A stretch of DNA of 30,269 bases from an uncultured Collinsella sp. (GCA_900758885.1 CAAETD010000060.1:1-30269), one strand, 5' to 3'. Shown: positions 16,699 through 24,812, numbered from the stretch's first letter. Translations and numbers: made by a program. Notes: generated by a model from the sequence alone, not told the origin.

Positions 16699-18105
16699 CT
16701 ATTCCATTTGTGATTTCGCTGTAGCGGCAAGCTGAGCCACGTAGTCCTTAAACACGCGGCCGCGCTCCTCATAGCCCGAGAACTCATCGAACGAAGAGCA
16801 GGCAGGAGAAAGTAAGATCACGTCACCACGGCTCGAAAGCGAACGGGCAACATCCACGGCGTCGCGCAGGTCATCCGCCTGGGCGATATCCACATCGCCA
16901 TCGACATCGGCCTCGTCCATAGCGGCGGTGAAGCGCTCGCGCGCATCGCCAAAGCAGACGACCGAGCGCACGTTGTCCATAACGACGCGCGCGAAGTCCG
17001 TGAGCGGCGTGCCCTTATCGTGGCCGCCGAGCAGCAAGATCACGTCGTCATCGGGAAATGCCGTCAGTGCCTTCTCGACCGCATCGGTGTTGGTCGCCTT
17101 GGAATCGTTGACGTAGCGCACGCCGTCAATCTCGCCACACGGCTCCACGCGGTGCTCGAGCGGCTGGAACGAGGCAAGACCGCGGCAGACACCATCGACA
17201 TCGGCACCGACTGCCAAGGCAGCCGTGGCAGCGCACAGGGCATTGATAACATTGTGATGGCCCGAGATCTTGAGCTCGGATGTAGCGATGAGCGGGGTCT
17301 CGACACCCTTCAGACGCACGATCATCTTGCCATCGCGCACAAAGGCGGCATCCTCGCCCTCAGGCTCGTCAAAGGCAACCTTGCAGATGCGACGACCCGG
17401 CGTGTAGATGTACTCATCGAACTCGTGAATGCCGGCGTCTTCGACGTCGACAACCACCAGATCGTCATCGACCATATTGTCAAACAGTTTGATCTTGGCA
17501 AGCGCATAGTTCTTATGGCTCTTATGCCAGCCCAAGTGGTCGGGAGTGATGTTGAGCAGCACCGCCACGCGGGGGTGGAGCTCGGTTGTCGTAGCAATCT
17601 GATAGCTCGAGAGCTCAGCCACAAACCACTCGTTGTGGGCTCGGCCGTCAATCTCGTTGACCGGCGGCTCGCCGATGTTGCCGACAGCAACGCTGGCCTC
17701 GCCGGCAGCCTTAAGCAGAAAATCAGTCAGCGACGTGGTGGTCGTCTTGCCGTTGGTGCCCGTGATGGCAATCCAGTTATCGGGCGACAGGCGATAGGCA
17801 AACTCGGGCTCACCCATAATCTGGGCGGCATGCTCGCGCCCGGCCTTAAAGAAGCCCGAGAACTCCGAGATGCCCGGGCACGTCACGCATACGTCATAGG
17901 CGCCCTCGACCTGTTCGGTCCCATAGACAAACGACGCACCAGCAGCCTCGAGCGCACGCGTGGCGTCATTGGGCTCAGAGGTGCCGCCGCCATACACGGT
18001 AACGGCGCTTACGCGCTCGGGATGTGCCAGCGCCCAGCGGGCGACATCGAGACCGGATTTGCCCTGACCCAAAACGAGCAGGCTAAAGACATCAGCAAGA
18101 GGCAT
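16699..18105 (-). CDS. murD: UDP-N-acetylmuramoyl-L-alanine--D-glutamate ligase MurD
   Basis: A 468-residue ligase adding D-glutamate to UDP-MurNAc-L-Ala. LLVLGQGKSGLDVARWAL is the N-terminal Rossmann-like domain; ITGTNGKTTTTSLTDFLL is the ATP P-loop; LLNITPDHLGWH is the Mg/substrate block; YVNDSKATNTDAVEKAL and LLLGGHDKGTPL are MurD hallmarks. It starts nine bases after mraY and is followed by ftsW, the usual order. Confidence 0.97.
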   Translation of the reverse strand: MPLADVFSLLVLGQGKSGLDVARWALAHPERVSAVTVYGGGTSEPNDATRALEAAGASFVYGTEQVEGAYDVCVTCPGISEFSGFFKAGREHAAQIMGEPEFAYRLSPDNWIAITGTNGKTTTTSLTDFLLKAAGEASVAVGNIGEPPVNEIDGRAHNEWFVAELSSYQIATTTELHPRVAVLLNITPDHLGWHKSHKNYALAKIKLFDNMVDDDLVVVDVEDAGIHEFDEYIYTPGRRICKVAFDEPEGEDAAFVRDGKMIVRLKGVETPLIATSELKISGHHNVINALCAATAALAVGADVDGVCRGLASFQPLEHRVEPCGEIDGVRYVNDSKATNTDAVEKALTAFPDDDVILLLGGHDKGTPLTDFARVVMDNVRSVVCFGDARERFTAAMDEADVDGDVDIAQADDLRDAVDVARSLSSRGDVILLSPACSSFDEFSGYEERGRVFKDYVAQLAATAKSQME

Positions 18106-18114
18106 GAAAGACCA

Positions 18115-19134
18115 CTATCCCAACTGGAAGAACAGGGCAAGGCCAACGGCACCAAAGGCAGCAGCGATAATCCAAAAACGGATGACGACCTTGGTCTCGG
18201 CCCAGCCCTTCTTTTCGAAATGATGATGGATGGGCGCCATAAGGAAGACGCGCTTGTGCGTAAAGTGGAAGTAGACAACCTGAATCATGACCGACAGGGT
18301 CTCAACGATAAACAGGCCGCCGATGATAAGGGAGACGACCTCGGTGTTGGTCATGATGGACGTGCAGGCAAACGCGGCGCCCAGGGCAAGCGAGCCGGTA
18401 TCGCCCATAAAGATGCTCGCCGGATAGCAGTTGAACCACAGAAAGCCCAAGCAGGCACCGGCACACGCGGTGCAGAAGATGGACAGGTTCACGTCTCCGT
18501 GCAAAAACGCCATGGCAGCCATGGCGAGCATGGCAATCATGGAGGTGCCGCCAGCAAGACCGTCAAGGCCATCGGTCAGGTTCACGGCATTAGAAAGACC
18601 GGCGATCATCAGCCAGCAAAAGACAATGTAGAGCCACGGGAACGAAAGGCCGCAGATGGTGGTCGAAAGCACGCCAAGGTCAATCGTCAGGCCGCCGGGA
18701 AAACGAATCTCGGGGGCGACGCCGCACCAGTTAACGGCAAGTACCGTAAAGGTGACACAGATAATGGTTAGGCCGATCATCTTGGCATGAGGCGTCAGAC
18801 CGAGCGAGCGCCCATGCGTAACGGAGGTCAGGTCGTCGATCAGGCCCAGCACGCCGGTCGCCAGCGTGGCGAGCAGCACGAGCACGAGCTCGGTGGTGAG
18901 CTTGCCCATCAGCAGGCAGGTCAGCGAAATCGCAACAAGGATGATGACGCCGCCCATGGTCGGCGTACCCTGTTTAATCAAATGACGCTTGGGGCCGTCG
19001 GCTCGGACCTGTTGGCCGATACCCTCGACCTTCAGCAGCTTGATCCACCACGGCATGAGCAGCAGCGCAATGGCAGCGGCGATGCCAAGCCCCAAAAAAG
19101 CCTGATACGTTGGATACGAGGGATTGCCGAACAT
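18115..19134 (-). CDS. mraY: Phospho-N-acetylmuramoyl-pentapeptide transferase MraY
   Basis: A 339-residue polytopic membrane enzyme that transfers phospho-MurNAc-pentapeptide to undecaprenyl phosphate, giving lipid I. GLIDDLTSVTHGRSLGLTPHAK, NAVNLTDGLDGLAGG and FMGDTGSLALGAAFA carry the catalytic aspartates, and MAPIHHHFEKKGWAE is the diagnostic histidine loop. About ten membrane segments are visible. It starts three bases after murF. Confidence 0.97.
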   Translation of the reverse strand: MFGNPSYPTYQAFLGLGIAAAIALLLMPWWIKLLKVEGIGQQVRADGPKRHLIKQGTPTMGGVIILVAISLTCLLMGKLTTELVLVLLATLATGVLGLIDDLTSVTHGRSLGLTPHAKMIGLTIICVTFTVLAVNWCGVAPEIRFPGGLTIDLGVLSTTICGLSFPWLYIVFCWLMIAGLSNAVNLTDGLDGLAGGTSMIAMLAMAAMAFLHGDVNLSIFCTACAGACLGFLWFNCYPASIFMGDTGSLALGAAFACTSIMTNTEVVSLIIGGLFIVETLSVMIQVVYFHFTHKRVFLMAPIHHHFEKKGWAETKVVIRFWIIAAAFGAVGLALFFQLG

Positions 19135-19137
19135 GGG

Positions 19138-20562
19138 CTAGCACACACCTTCCACAAAGCGGTCGAGCTCAACAAAGCGGGAACCCTTGACCAGTACAAC
19201 ATCATGTTTTTCAAGCGCGCCGCCCATGCGGTCGAGCACCTGCTGATAATCGGAGAACACCTGGATGCGGTCCTCGTCCATGCCCATCATGCGCGCGGCA
19301 TCGGCCATAAGCTGGGCCAGCTCACCACCCACGCACGCCAGCATGTCGAGCTTCTTGGCGGCCGCATAGGCGCCCACGAGCTCATGCATGCGAGGAGCCT
19401 CATCGCCCATCTCGCCCATCTCGCCCAGGATCGCCATGCGAGACCCCGTGCACGAAAGCGAGCACAGTAGATCGAGGCCAGCAGCCATGGATTCGGCACT
19501 GGCGTTATAGGAATCGTCGATGACGCGGGCACCGCTCTTGGCGCGCTTGATCTCCTGGCGGTGACCGGTGATCGTGAGGCCCCTAAAGGCAGCATCGATC
19601 TGCTCGGGCGTCACGCCCAGGCGATAGGAAACCGCGGCGGCCTTAACGGCATTAGGAACGGACTGCACGCCGGGGATGGCAAGCATGGTATCGATCGTCT
19701 CACCCTGGCCAAAATCGAGCGTAAAGACCGGACGTCCCTCGTCATCAACACGAATGTCGCGGGCACGGACCTCATCATCGTCCGAGACGCCGGCCAGCAT
19801 CACATCGATACCAGCAGGCTGGGCGAACGTATCGCGAATGAACGGCGTAAAGTCGTCCTCACCGCCCAAAACCAGCAGCGGCAAAAAGTCGCCGGCGGCG
19901 CACATACCCTGGACAATCTCGGCCTTAGCGCGGGCGATGTTCTCGCGGCTGCCCAAAATGCCGATGTGAGAGGTACCAATCTTGCTTACGATGGCAAGGT
20001 TGGGATTGGCGGACTGGGACAGGCGCTCAATCTCGTGGAAATGGTTCATGCCCATCTCGAGCACCAGGACCTCGGTATCGGCCGGAGCGGAAAGCACCGT
20101 GAGCGGCATGCCGATCAGGTTATTGAAATTGCCCTTGGTGGCCCAGACACGATAGCGCTTGGCGAGCACGGCGGCGAGCACGTCCTTGGTCGTCGTCTTG
20201 CCGATGGAACCGGTAATGCCAACGACCAGGCAGCCAAGCTCCAGGCGATACGTGTGCGCCAAACGCAGCAGAAACTCCTCGGGATCATCGGTCAGCAGGA
20301 TGGCGCACCCCTTGTCCTGCGCCAGCGAGACCAGCTCAGCCTCGGGCTCACGCGTCATCACGACGGCGCCGGCACCCGACTGGACGGCACGGGAAGCAAA
20401 ATCATTGCCGTCGACGTTTTCACCGGGAAAGGCGACGAAAATCGTCCCTTCCTCGACCTGGCGCGAGTCGATAACGCACCCGCGGCATACCCGATCGGCT
20501 TCTCCCGTCACGGTTCGGGCCCCTGTTGCGGCCGCGAGGTTGTTGACGGCGATCTCTATCAT
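19138..20562 (-). CDS. murF: UDP-MurNAc-tripeptide--D-alanyl-D-alanine ligase MurF
   Basis: The 474-residue ligase adds D-Ala-D-Ala, completing the pentapeptide. VCRGCVIDSRQVEEGTIFVA belongs to the N-terminal domain shared by MurE and MurF; VGITGSIGKTTTKDVLAAVL is the ATP loop; EMGMNHFHEIERLSQSANP and DDSYNASAESMAAGLDLL are MurF-type blocks, which distinguishes it from MurE. GGGGAG lies five bases before the ATG. A 126-base gap separates it from ftsI, exactly where murE normally lies, and no ligase or remnant is found there. Confidence 0.96.
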   Translation of the reverse strand: MIEIAVNNLAAATGARTVTGEADRVCRGCVIDSRQVEEGTIFVAFPGENVDGNDFASRAVQSGAGAVVMTREPEAELVSLAQDKGCAILLTDDPEEFLLRLAHTYRLELGCLVVGITGSIGKTTTKDVLAAVLAKRYRVWATKGNFNNLIGMPLTVLSAPADTEVLVLEMGMNHFHEIERLSQSANPNLAIVSKIGTSHIGILGSRENIARAKAEIVQGMCAAGDFLPLLVLGGEDDFTPFIRDTFAQPAGIDVMLAGVSDDDEVRARDIRVDDEGRPVFTLDFGQGETIDTMLAIPGVQSVPNAVKAAAVSYRLGVTPEQIDAAFRGLTITGHRQEIKRAKSGARVIDDSYNASAESMAAGLDLLCSLSCTGSRMAILGEMGEMGDEAPRMHELVGAYAAAKKLDMLACVGGELAQLMADAARMMGMDEDRIQVFSDYQQVLDRMGGALEKHDVVLVKGSRFVELDRFVEGVC

Positions 20563-20688
20563 TGCAGCTCCCCTGTAAACCTAATAATGCTATCGGCGTA
20601 TTGTATCCCAGCGCCGCACATGCGTGGTGCAGGGCATGTGAACACCCTCATATGGGACAACAAACAACGCCCCAAAGATTGTAACCCC
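20563..20688 (-). other. ftsI-murF spacer, possible internal promoter
   Basis: This is the longest gap inside the mraZ-ftsQ run. Read on the minus strand it has two TACAAT hexamers (one at 20605-20600) but no good -35 partner, and no terminator-like T-run hairpin. It may hold a weak promoter for murF onward. No coding remnant is visible. Confidence 0.3.
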
Positions 20689-22554
20689 CTACTTCGTGTG
20701 CGGGATACCCAGCACGTCGAGCGCGTTGGCCATAATGGACTGGAACGGCACCGCAGCGGCATCTGAGCCGCTCGGCGTTCCGTCGAGCGTGATATAGCAC
20801 AGCACCTTGGGCGATTGTGCCGGTGCAAAGCCCATAAAGGACGACATGTAGTTCTCCTTGAGGTAGCCGCCGTTCTCGTCGGCACGTTCGGCCGTACCGG
20901 TCTTACCCGCCACGTCATAGCCGTCAACCGCGCCGCCAACGCCCGTTCCCTCGGACACGACCGTCTGCATGCACGATGTCACCTGGGATGCGGCGTCCTC
21001 CGAAATCGCGCGCTCGCCTTCACCCCAGTCCTTCTCGTCGCCTTTGCTGGACTTATAGAAGTGCGGTGTCATCATCACGCCGCCGTTGGCGATGCCGCCC
21101 ACGGCACGTGCGATCTCAATCGGCGAGACGGACAGTGCCTGTCCAAAGCTCATCGAGCCCAGCGTGGCGCCGTCATACTGGTCACGCTCCTTGACGATAC
21201 CCAGGCTCTCTCCCGGAAAATCGACACCCGAGCTGTGACCGATGCCCCACTTGTCCACATAGGCGGCAAAGTCGTCGGCACCGATCTTGCGCCCCACTAG
21301 GACAAAGCCCACGTTGGACGAACGGCGCATCATCTCGCGCACATCCATGGTCATGGCATAGTCGCGCTTGTCGGCATCGGTGACGGTATCGTCGCCCACC
21401 TTGATGCTCGCCGGCACCTCAAACGACGTACTCGATCGCACGACGCCCAAGTCGAAGCCGGCGCCCGCCACGAGCGTCTTAAAGACCGAGCCGGGCTCGT
21501 AGGCGTCGGTGACCAGGCGCAGATTCATATCCTCGGTCTTGGCATTCTCCAGATCGGTCTGGTCGTAGGTCGGGTACGAGCAGGCTGCCAAAATCTCGCC
21601 TGTCGTAGGATCGGTGACCAGCGCCGAGCCGTTCTTGGCCTTAGTCTTCTCAACTGCCTCTGCCAGGGCATCCTCGGCCGCACGCTGGATATTGACGTCG
21701 AGCGTCGTCACGATATCAACGCCGTCGACCGCAGCCACCTTTTTATAGGCACCGCCCGCGATATAGCTGCCGTCCCTCGCGCGCTCGCGTACGAGAGAAC
21801 CGTTCGTGCCGGTCAGAAGCTTGTTGTATTGCTTTTCGAGACCCGTCAAGCCGTCGTTGTCTACATTCACTACACCCAGCACCTGCGATGCCAGATTGCC
21901 GTATGGATATACGCGCTTCATGGCCTGCTCAAAAAGCACGCCGGGCAGGTTCTTCTTCTCCAGCGCCGCAACATCGTCTTCGTCCACCTGGCGCTTGATA
22001 TACACCCAGGTTCCATCGGACTCAACGAGCTTGCGGCAGGTCTTTTTATCGATTCCAGTTGCCTTGACCAGCGCCGACACCGTCTTGTCAACATCCTCGA
22101 CAAGCTGCGGGTTCACGGCGATGTTGCGACATTCGACCGACGACGCCAGCACGTTACCATTGCGGTCGTAGACGGTGCCACGTTTGGCATAGAGGGTCTG
22201 CGCAAGCAGGCGGCGCGCATCGGCACGCTCGCGCAGTTTATCGGCTTCGACAATTTGATAGTCGGCAAGGCGAAAGACGCCCAAGCCCAAGCCAAGCCCG
22301 ATGAAGCCCATGACGGCTTTGCGGCGAGGCAGAGGCGCGCCTGTGAGCCATTCGGTCGACGAACTCTTGCGCGACCTGGTGTTATGCACTTGAGGGCCGC
22401 CCGAGCCGCGAAGTCGCGACGCCGGGTCGTTGCCACGGGACTGCCCGGCGTTGTAAGATTGCCGACCCGTTCCTTGATAACCAGAACGTCCCCGCGACGA
22501 GGGACGTCCAGAACCGCGGCCCCCATCGGAACCGCGGCGATAGTCATTTGTCAT
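20689..22554 (-). CDS. ftsI: Septal penicillin-binding protein FtsI (class B PBP)
   Basis: A 621-residue DD-transpeptidase that crosslinks septal peptidoglycan with FtsW. A basic Arg/Gly/Ser-rich cytoplasmic tail (1-78) precedes one membrane helix (about 80-97), a pedestal domain from about 115 (YAKRGTVYDRNG), and a transpeptidase domain with SVFK (Ser356 nucleophile, Lys359), SSN (412-414) and KTG (551-553). No PASTA domains follow, unlike many actinobacterial PBPs. It starts 17 bases after the ftsL-like gene. The tail is unusually long and arginine-rich for FtsI. Confidence 0.96.
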   Translation of the reverse strand: MTNDYRRGSDGGRGSGRPSSRGRSGYQGTGRQSYNAGQSRGNDPASRLRGSGGPQVHNTRSRKSSSTEWLTGAPLPRRKAVMGFIGLGLGLGVFRLADYQIVEADKLRERADARRLLAQTLYAKRGTVYDRNGNVLASSVECRNIAVNPQLVEDVDKTVSALVKATGIDKKTCRKLVESDGTWVYIKRQVDEDDVAALEKKNLPGVLFEQAMKRVYPYGNLASQVLGVVNVDNDGLTGLEKQYNKLLTGTNGSLVRERARDGSYIAGGAYKKVAAVDGVDIVTTLDVNIQRAAEDALAEAVEKTKAKNGSALVTDPTTGEILAACSYPTYDQTDLENAKTEDMNLRLVTDAYEPGSVFKTLVAGAGFDLGVVRSSTSFEVPASIKVGDDTVTDADKRDYAMTMDVREMMRRSSNVGFVLVGRKIGADDFAAYVDKWGIGHSSGVDFPGESLGIVKERDQYDGATLGSMSFGQALSVSPIEIARAVGGIANGGVMMTPHFYKSSKGDEKDWGEGERAISEDAASQVTSCMQTVVSEGTGVGGAVDGYDVAGKTGTAERADENGGYLKENYMSSFMGFAPAQSPKVLCYITLDGTPSGSDAAAVPFQSIMANALDVLGIPHTK

Positions 22555-22571
22555 ACTCAGCTACCGTCTTG

Positions 22572-23042
22572 CTACTGAGCGGTCGCGGTCGCGTTGGCGC
22601 CCGCGGCTGCATCCTGCGAAAAGTCAAGTGTAACGCTCTCGCTGGGCTCCACCATGCCATAAGCGCCCGCAAGGTCGCGAATGCGCGTGTCGGCGCCATA
22701 GACCGAATGCATGACCTCCAGGTCGGAGCTCTCATCGGTCGCTTTTTCGAGCGTGTTGGTAAGCTCGGCGTTGCTGTTGAGCACCTGGGCCGTAACGCCG
22801 GCGAGCGCCACGCGGGCGACGCCGATCGTCATGAAGATAGCCGCAATGATGCAAAACGTTTTAAGAACGCTCATGAAAACCGGGCTTACCGCCTGGTTTG
22901 CCTGACGGCCCGCGCCCGTGTAGACATCAAAGCGCGGCGTGCGCTGCTCACGGGGAGCAACGGGGGCCTGCGGCGTCTCACGATAGGCGGGCATGGCGTT
23001 CATATCATAGGCGAGTGCTGCGCTTGAAGTGTTGTAGCCCAT
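22572..23042 (-). CDS. FtsL-like bitopic division protein
   Basis: The 156-residue product has a hydrophilic proline-rich N-terminus (1-52), one membrane helix (about 56-82, KTFCIIAAIFMTIGVARVAL) and a following short coiled coil (about 83-115, QVLNSNAELTNTLEKATDE). That topology and its place between rsmH and ftsI are those of FtsL, which with FtsQ activates FtsW-FtsI. Sequence alone is too diverged to be diagnostic, and there is a low-complexity alanine-rich C-terminus. GGGAGG lies upstream of the ATG. The call rests mainly on position and topology. Confidence 0.75.
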   Translation of the reverse strand: MGYNTSSAALAYDMNAMPAYRETPQAPVAPREQRTPRFDVYTGAGRQANQAVSPVFMSVLKTFCIIAAIFMTIGVARVALAGVTAQVLNSNAELTNTLEKATDESSDLEVMHSVYGADTRIRDLAGAYGMVEPSESVTLDFSQDAAAGANATATAQ

Positions 23043-23132
23043 GATATGCCGCCTCCCATCCCGAGTACGTTGGTAGTGTGTTTAAGCTTCGTTTATGGTG
23101 CGAGCGGGAGGTCCAATATCGCGCGGTCGCGC

Positions 23133-24098
23133 CTACAGACGCTGCGCCACGCGGATTTTGGCTGATCTCGCCCGAGGGTTGCGCTCAACCTCATCAGGCT
23201 GGGCAACCAAGGGTTTGCGGGTGATGACCTTGAGTATCGGCACGTTGCCGCACACGCACACCGGAATCTCCGGCGGACACGTGCACCCCTGGCTCATCTC
23301 CTTAAAGTGGTTCTTTACGATACGGTCCTCGAGCGAGTGATACGAGATGACGCAGATACGTCCGCCCGGGTTGAGCCACCTGGTGGCGGCATCAAGCCCT
23401 CGTTCGAGCACATCGAGCTCGTGATTGACCTCGATGCGAATGGCCTGGAAACTTTTCTTGGCCGGGTGTCCGCCATGCCGACGAGCGGCAGCCGGGATAC
23501 CCGCCTTGATGATCTCGACAAATTGGCCGGTGGTTTCGATCGGTTCTTGCTCGCGGCGGCGCACGATCTCGCGCGCGATCTGCGAGGCGAACTTCTCTTC
23601 GCCGTAGACGCGTAGAATCCGGGCGAGGTCGTGTTCGTTATAGGTGTTGATGACCTCAGCTGCGTTTAAGGTGTTATTACCCGGATCCATCCGCATGTCC
23701 AATGGGGCGTCCTCGTTATACGAAAAGCCCCTGCCAGGGATATCGAGTTGCGGCGACGAAACGCCCAAATCGAACAGGAAGCCATCGACCCCGGGCACCT
23801 CGGCCGAGCAAAGTAGCTCGTCCAAGTCGCCGAAGTTGCCCTTCAGCAGCTGGTGCGGAACGCCGGGAACCTCGCGGTCCAGACGGGCGCCAGCGGCCTC
23901 GAGGGCCATGTCGTCCTGATCGACGCCGAGCAAAAGGCCCGTCTCCCCCACCTGCGCGGCCATCTTTACCGAATGGCCGGCACCGCCAAGGGTGCAATCG
24001 CAGACAACGGAGCCGCTCTTTAGCCGCAGCGACTCAAGCACTTCGCCGAGCATGACAGGTTCATGCCGATATTCTTGTGTCAAGATCCCACGCTCCAT
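23133..24098 (-). CDS. rsmH: 16S rRNA (cytosine(1402)-N(4))-methyltransferase RsmH
   Basis: The 321-residue S-adenosylmethionine enzyme N4-methylates C1402 in the ribosomal decoding centre. YRHEPVMLGEVLESL and VCDCTLGGAGHS (33-42 region) are the N-terminal and SAM-binding blocks; FDLGVSSPQLD, RIRVNHELDVLERGL-like (IRIEVNHELD) and CVISYHSLEDRIVKNHF follow; the end RARSAKIRVAQRL is typical. It follows mraZ by 20 bases in the classic mraZ-rsmH-ftsL order. Confidence 0.96.
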   Translation of the reverse strand: MERGILTQEYRHEPVMLGEVLESLRLKSGSVVCDCTLGGAGHSVKMAAQVGETGLLLGVDQDDMALEAAGARLDREVPGVPHQLLKGNFGDLDELLCSAEVPGVDGFLFDLGVSSPQLDIPGRGFSYNEDAPLDMRMDPGNNTLNAAEVINTYNEHDLARILRVYGEEKFASQIAREIVRRREQEPIETTGQFVEIIKAGIPAAARRHGGHPAKKSFQAIRIEVNHELDVLERGLDAATRWLNPGGRICVISYHSLEDRIVKNHFKEMSQGCTCPPEIPVCVCGNVPILKVITRKPLVAQPDEVERNPRARSAKIRVAQRL

Positions 24099-24118
24099 CC
24101 GTTACCCGTGCCTTGCCC

Positions 24119-24553
24119 TTACGAGAAGAAGAGGTCCAGCAGGGCCTCATCGTCATCGTCCTCATCGGCCGCGGCGCGATCCCAAACCTCAAGGTGGTCG
24201 TAGTTGCCCACAACCGTGACCTTGCGGTCGAGGTTCGCCTGCTTGCGGAGAGACTCGGAAAGACCGATACGACCGGCACTGTCCACATCCATCGACGTGG
24301 TGCGCTTGTTGATCGCCCTCATGAGCTTCTGGTCATTAATGTCACGCGGGTTAAAACCCTCGTGGCCCTCACGACCCGCGAAGAGTCCTTCGACCCACTT
24401 ATCGAAGGCCTCGGCAGAGAACACGTACAGAGCATCGACATCCAGGGCTTTGAACACGCGAACGTGCTCTCCAAGCTCCTCGCGAAGGGGTGCAGGCAGG
24501 GACAGACGACCTTTTGCATCGAGATTGCGCTCGTATGCACCAGTCATTCCCAT
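24119..24553 (-). CDS. mraZ: Transcriptional regulator MraZ
   Basis: A 144-residue protein with two SpoVT-AbrB-like DNA-binding repeats: YERNLDAKGRLSLP (7-20) and TSMDVDSAGRIGLSE (86-100). MraZ binds clustered TGGGN-type repeats near its own promoter and, in E. coli, represses the dcw cluster. A matching TGGGG-rich stretch lies upstream here. The C-terminal tail (ADEDDDDEALLDLFFS) is strongly acidic. GGGGAGG six bases before the ATG at 24553 supports this start; a second ATG two codons later is possible. Confidence 0.96.
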   Translation of the reverse strand: MGMTGAYERNLDAKGRLSLPAPLREELGEHVRVFKALDVDALYVFSAEAFDKWVEGLFAGREGHEGFNPRDINDQKLMRAINKRTTSMDVDSAGRIGLSESLRKQANLDRKVTVVGNYDHLEVWDRAAADEDDDDEALLDLFFS

Positions 24554-24589
24554 GTGCGCCCTCCCCTCGGTTACTCAGATGGCACGTAC

Positions 24590-24606
24590 GCGGGGAACCA
24601 CCCCGC
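24590..24606 (-). promoter_or_regulatory. Hairpin in the mraZ mRNA leader
   Basis: Six-base arms GCGGGG and CCCCGC flank a 5-base loop. It lies downstream of the predicted mraZ transcription start (near 24615) and 36 bases before the start codon. Its 13-base core GGGGAACCACCCC recurs, with one change, at 24629-24641 inside the promoter. Confidence 0.6.
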
Positions 24607-24621
24607 TTGTCGACGTCATTA

Positions 24622-24650
24622 ATAATATGGGGAACCGCCCCATTTTTCAA
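24622..24650 (-). promoter_or_regulatory. mraZ promoter with a palindromic spacer
   Basis: On the minus strand -35 TTGAAA (24650-24645) and -10 TATTAT (24627-24622) each match five of six consensus bases and are exactly 17 bases apart. The spacer contains the palindrome ATGGGG/CCCCAT (24643-24627, 5-base loop), which reaches the first base of the -10. This is the position of an operator. The predicted transcript begins near 24615. Confidence 0.7.
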
Positions 24651-24658
24651 CACCTTTA

Positions 24659-24683
24659 CCCACCCCTTCCCCCACCCCGCCCC
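24659..24683 (-). promoter_or_regulatory. G-tract cluster upstream of the mraZ -35 box (MraZ-box/quadruplex candidate)
   Basis: On the minus strand four tracts of four or more G are separated by one, one and two bases, and a fifth GGG follows. Within this, TGGGG occurs twice exactly 10 bases apart and TGGGT 12 bases further, resembling the TGGGN repeats bound by MraZ. It ends nine bases upstream of the -35 box. Confidence 0.6.
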
Positions 24684-24732
24684 ACTACTCCACTCACCAT
24701 ATATTGCAAAACACCCCCAAGCATATGTTCGA

Positions 24733-24752
24733 AAACACAATATGTTGTGTTT
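24733..24752. promoter_or_regulatory. Perfect 8+4+8 palindrome, operator-like
   Basis: AAACACAATATGTTGTGTTT is a perfect inverted repeat with a 4-base centre, lying 83 bases upstream of the mraZ -35 box in an AT-rich patch. No T-run follows either arm, which fits a dimeric repressor site better than a terminator. The binding protein is unknown. Confidence 0.45.
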
Positions 24753-24796
24753 ACAGCAACGGCGGGATGCCACCTGTAGAACCACGCCCGCGAACC

Positions 24797-24812
24797 TCAA
24801 CCTTCAAGTTGA
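24797..24812. promoter_or_regulatory. Palindromic element shared with the ftsZ leader
   Basis: TCAACCTTCAAGTTGA matches TTAACCTTCAGGTTGA at 10265-10280 in 14 of 16 bases and in the same orientation relative to the downstream gene. The flanks CCTCAA and TTGAGG extend the dyad here. Confidence 0.4.

Noticed and set aside
17020..18771. Long open frame of 583 codons on the plus strand
   Set aside because: It lies wholly antisense to murD and mraY, whose motifs are unmistakable; its protein is low-complexity (His/Asp/Gly/Arg-rich), as expected from GC-rich codon bias on the opposite strand.
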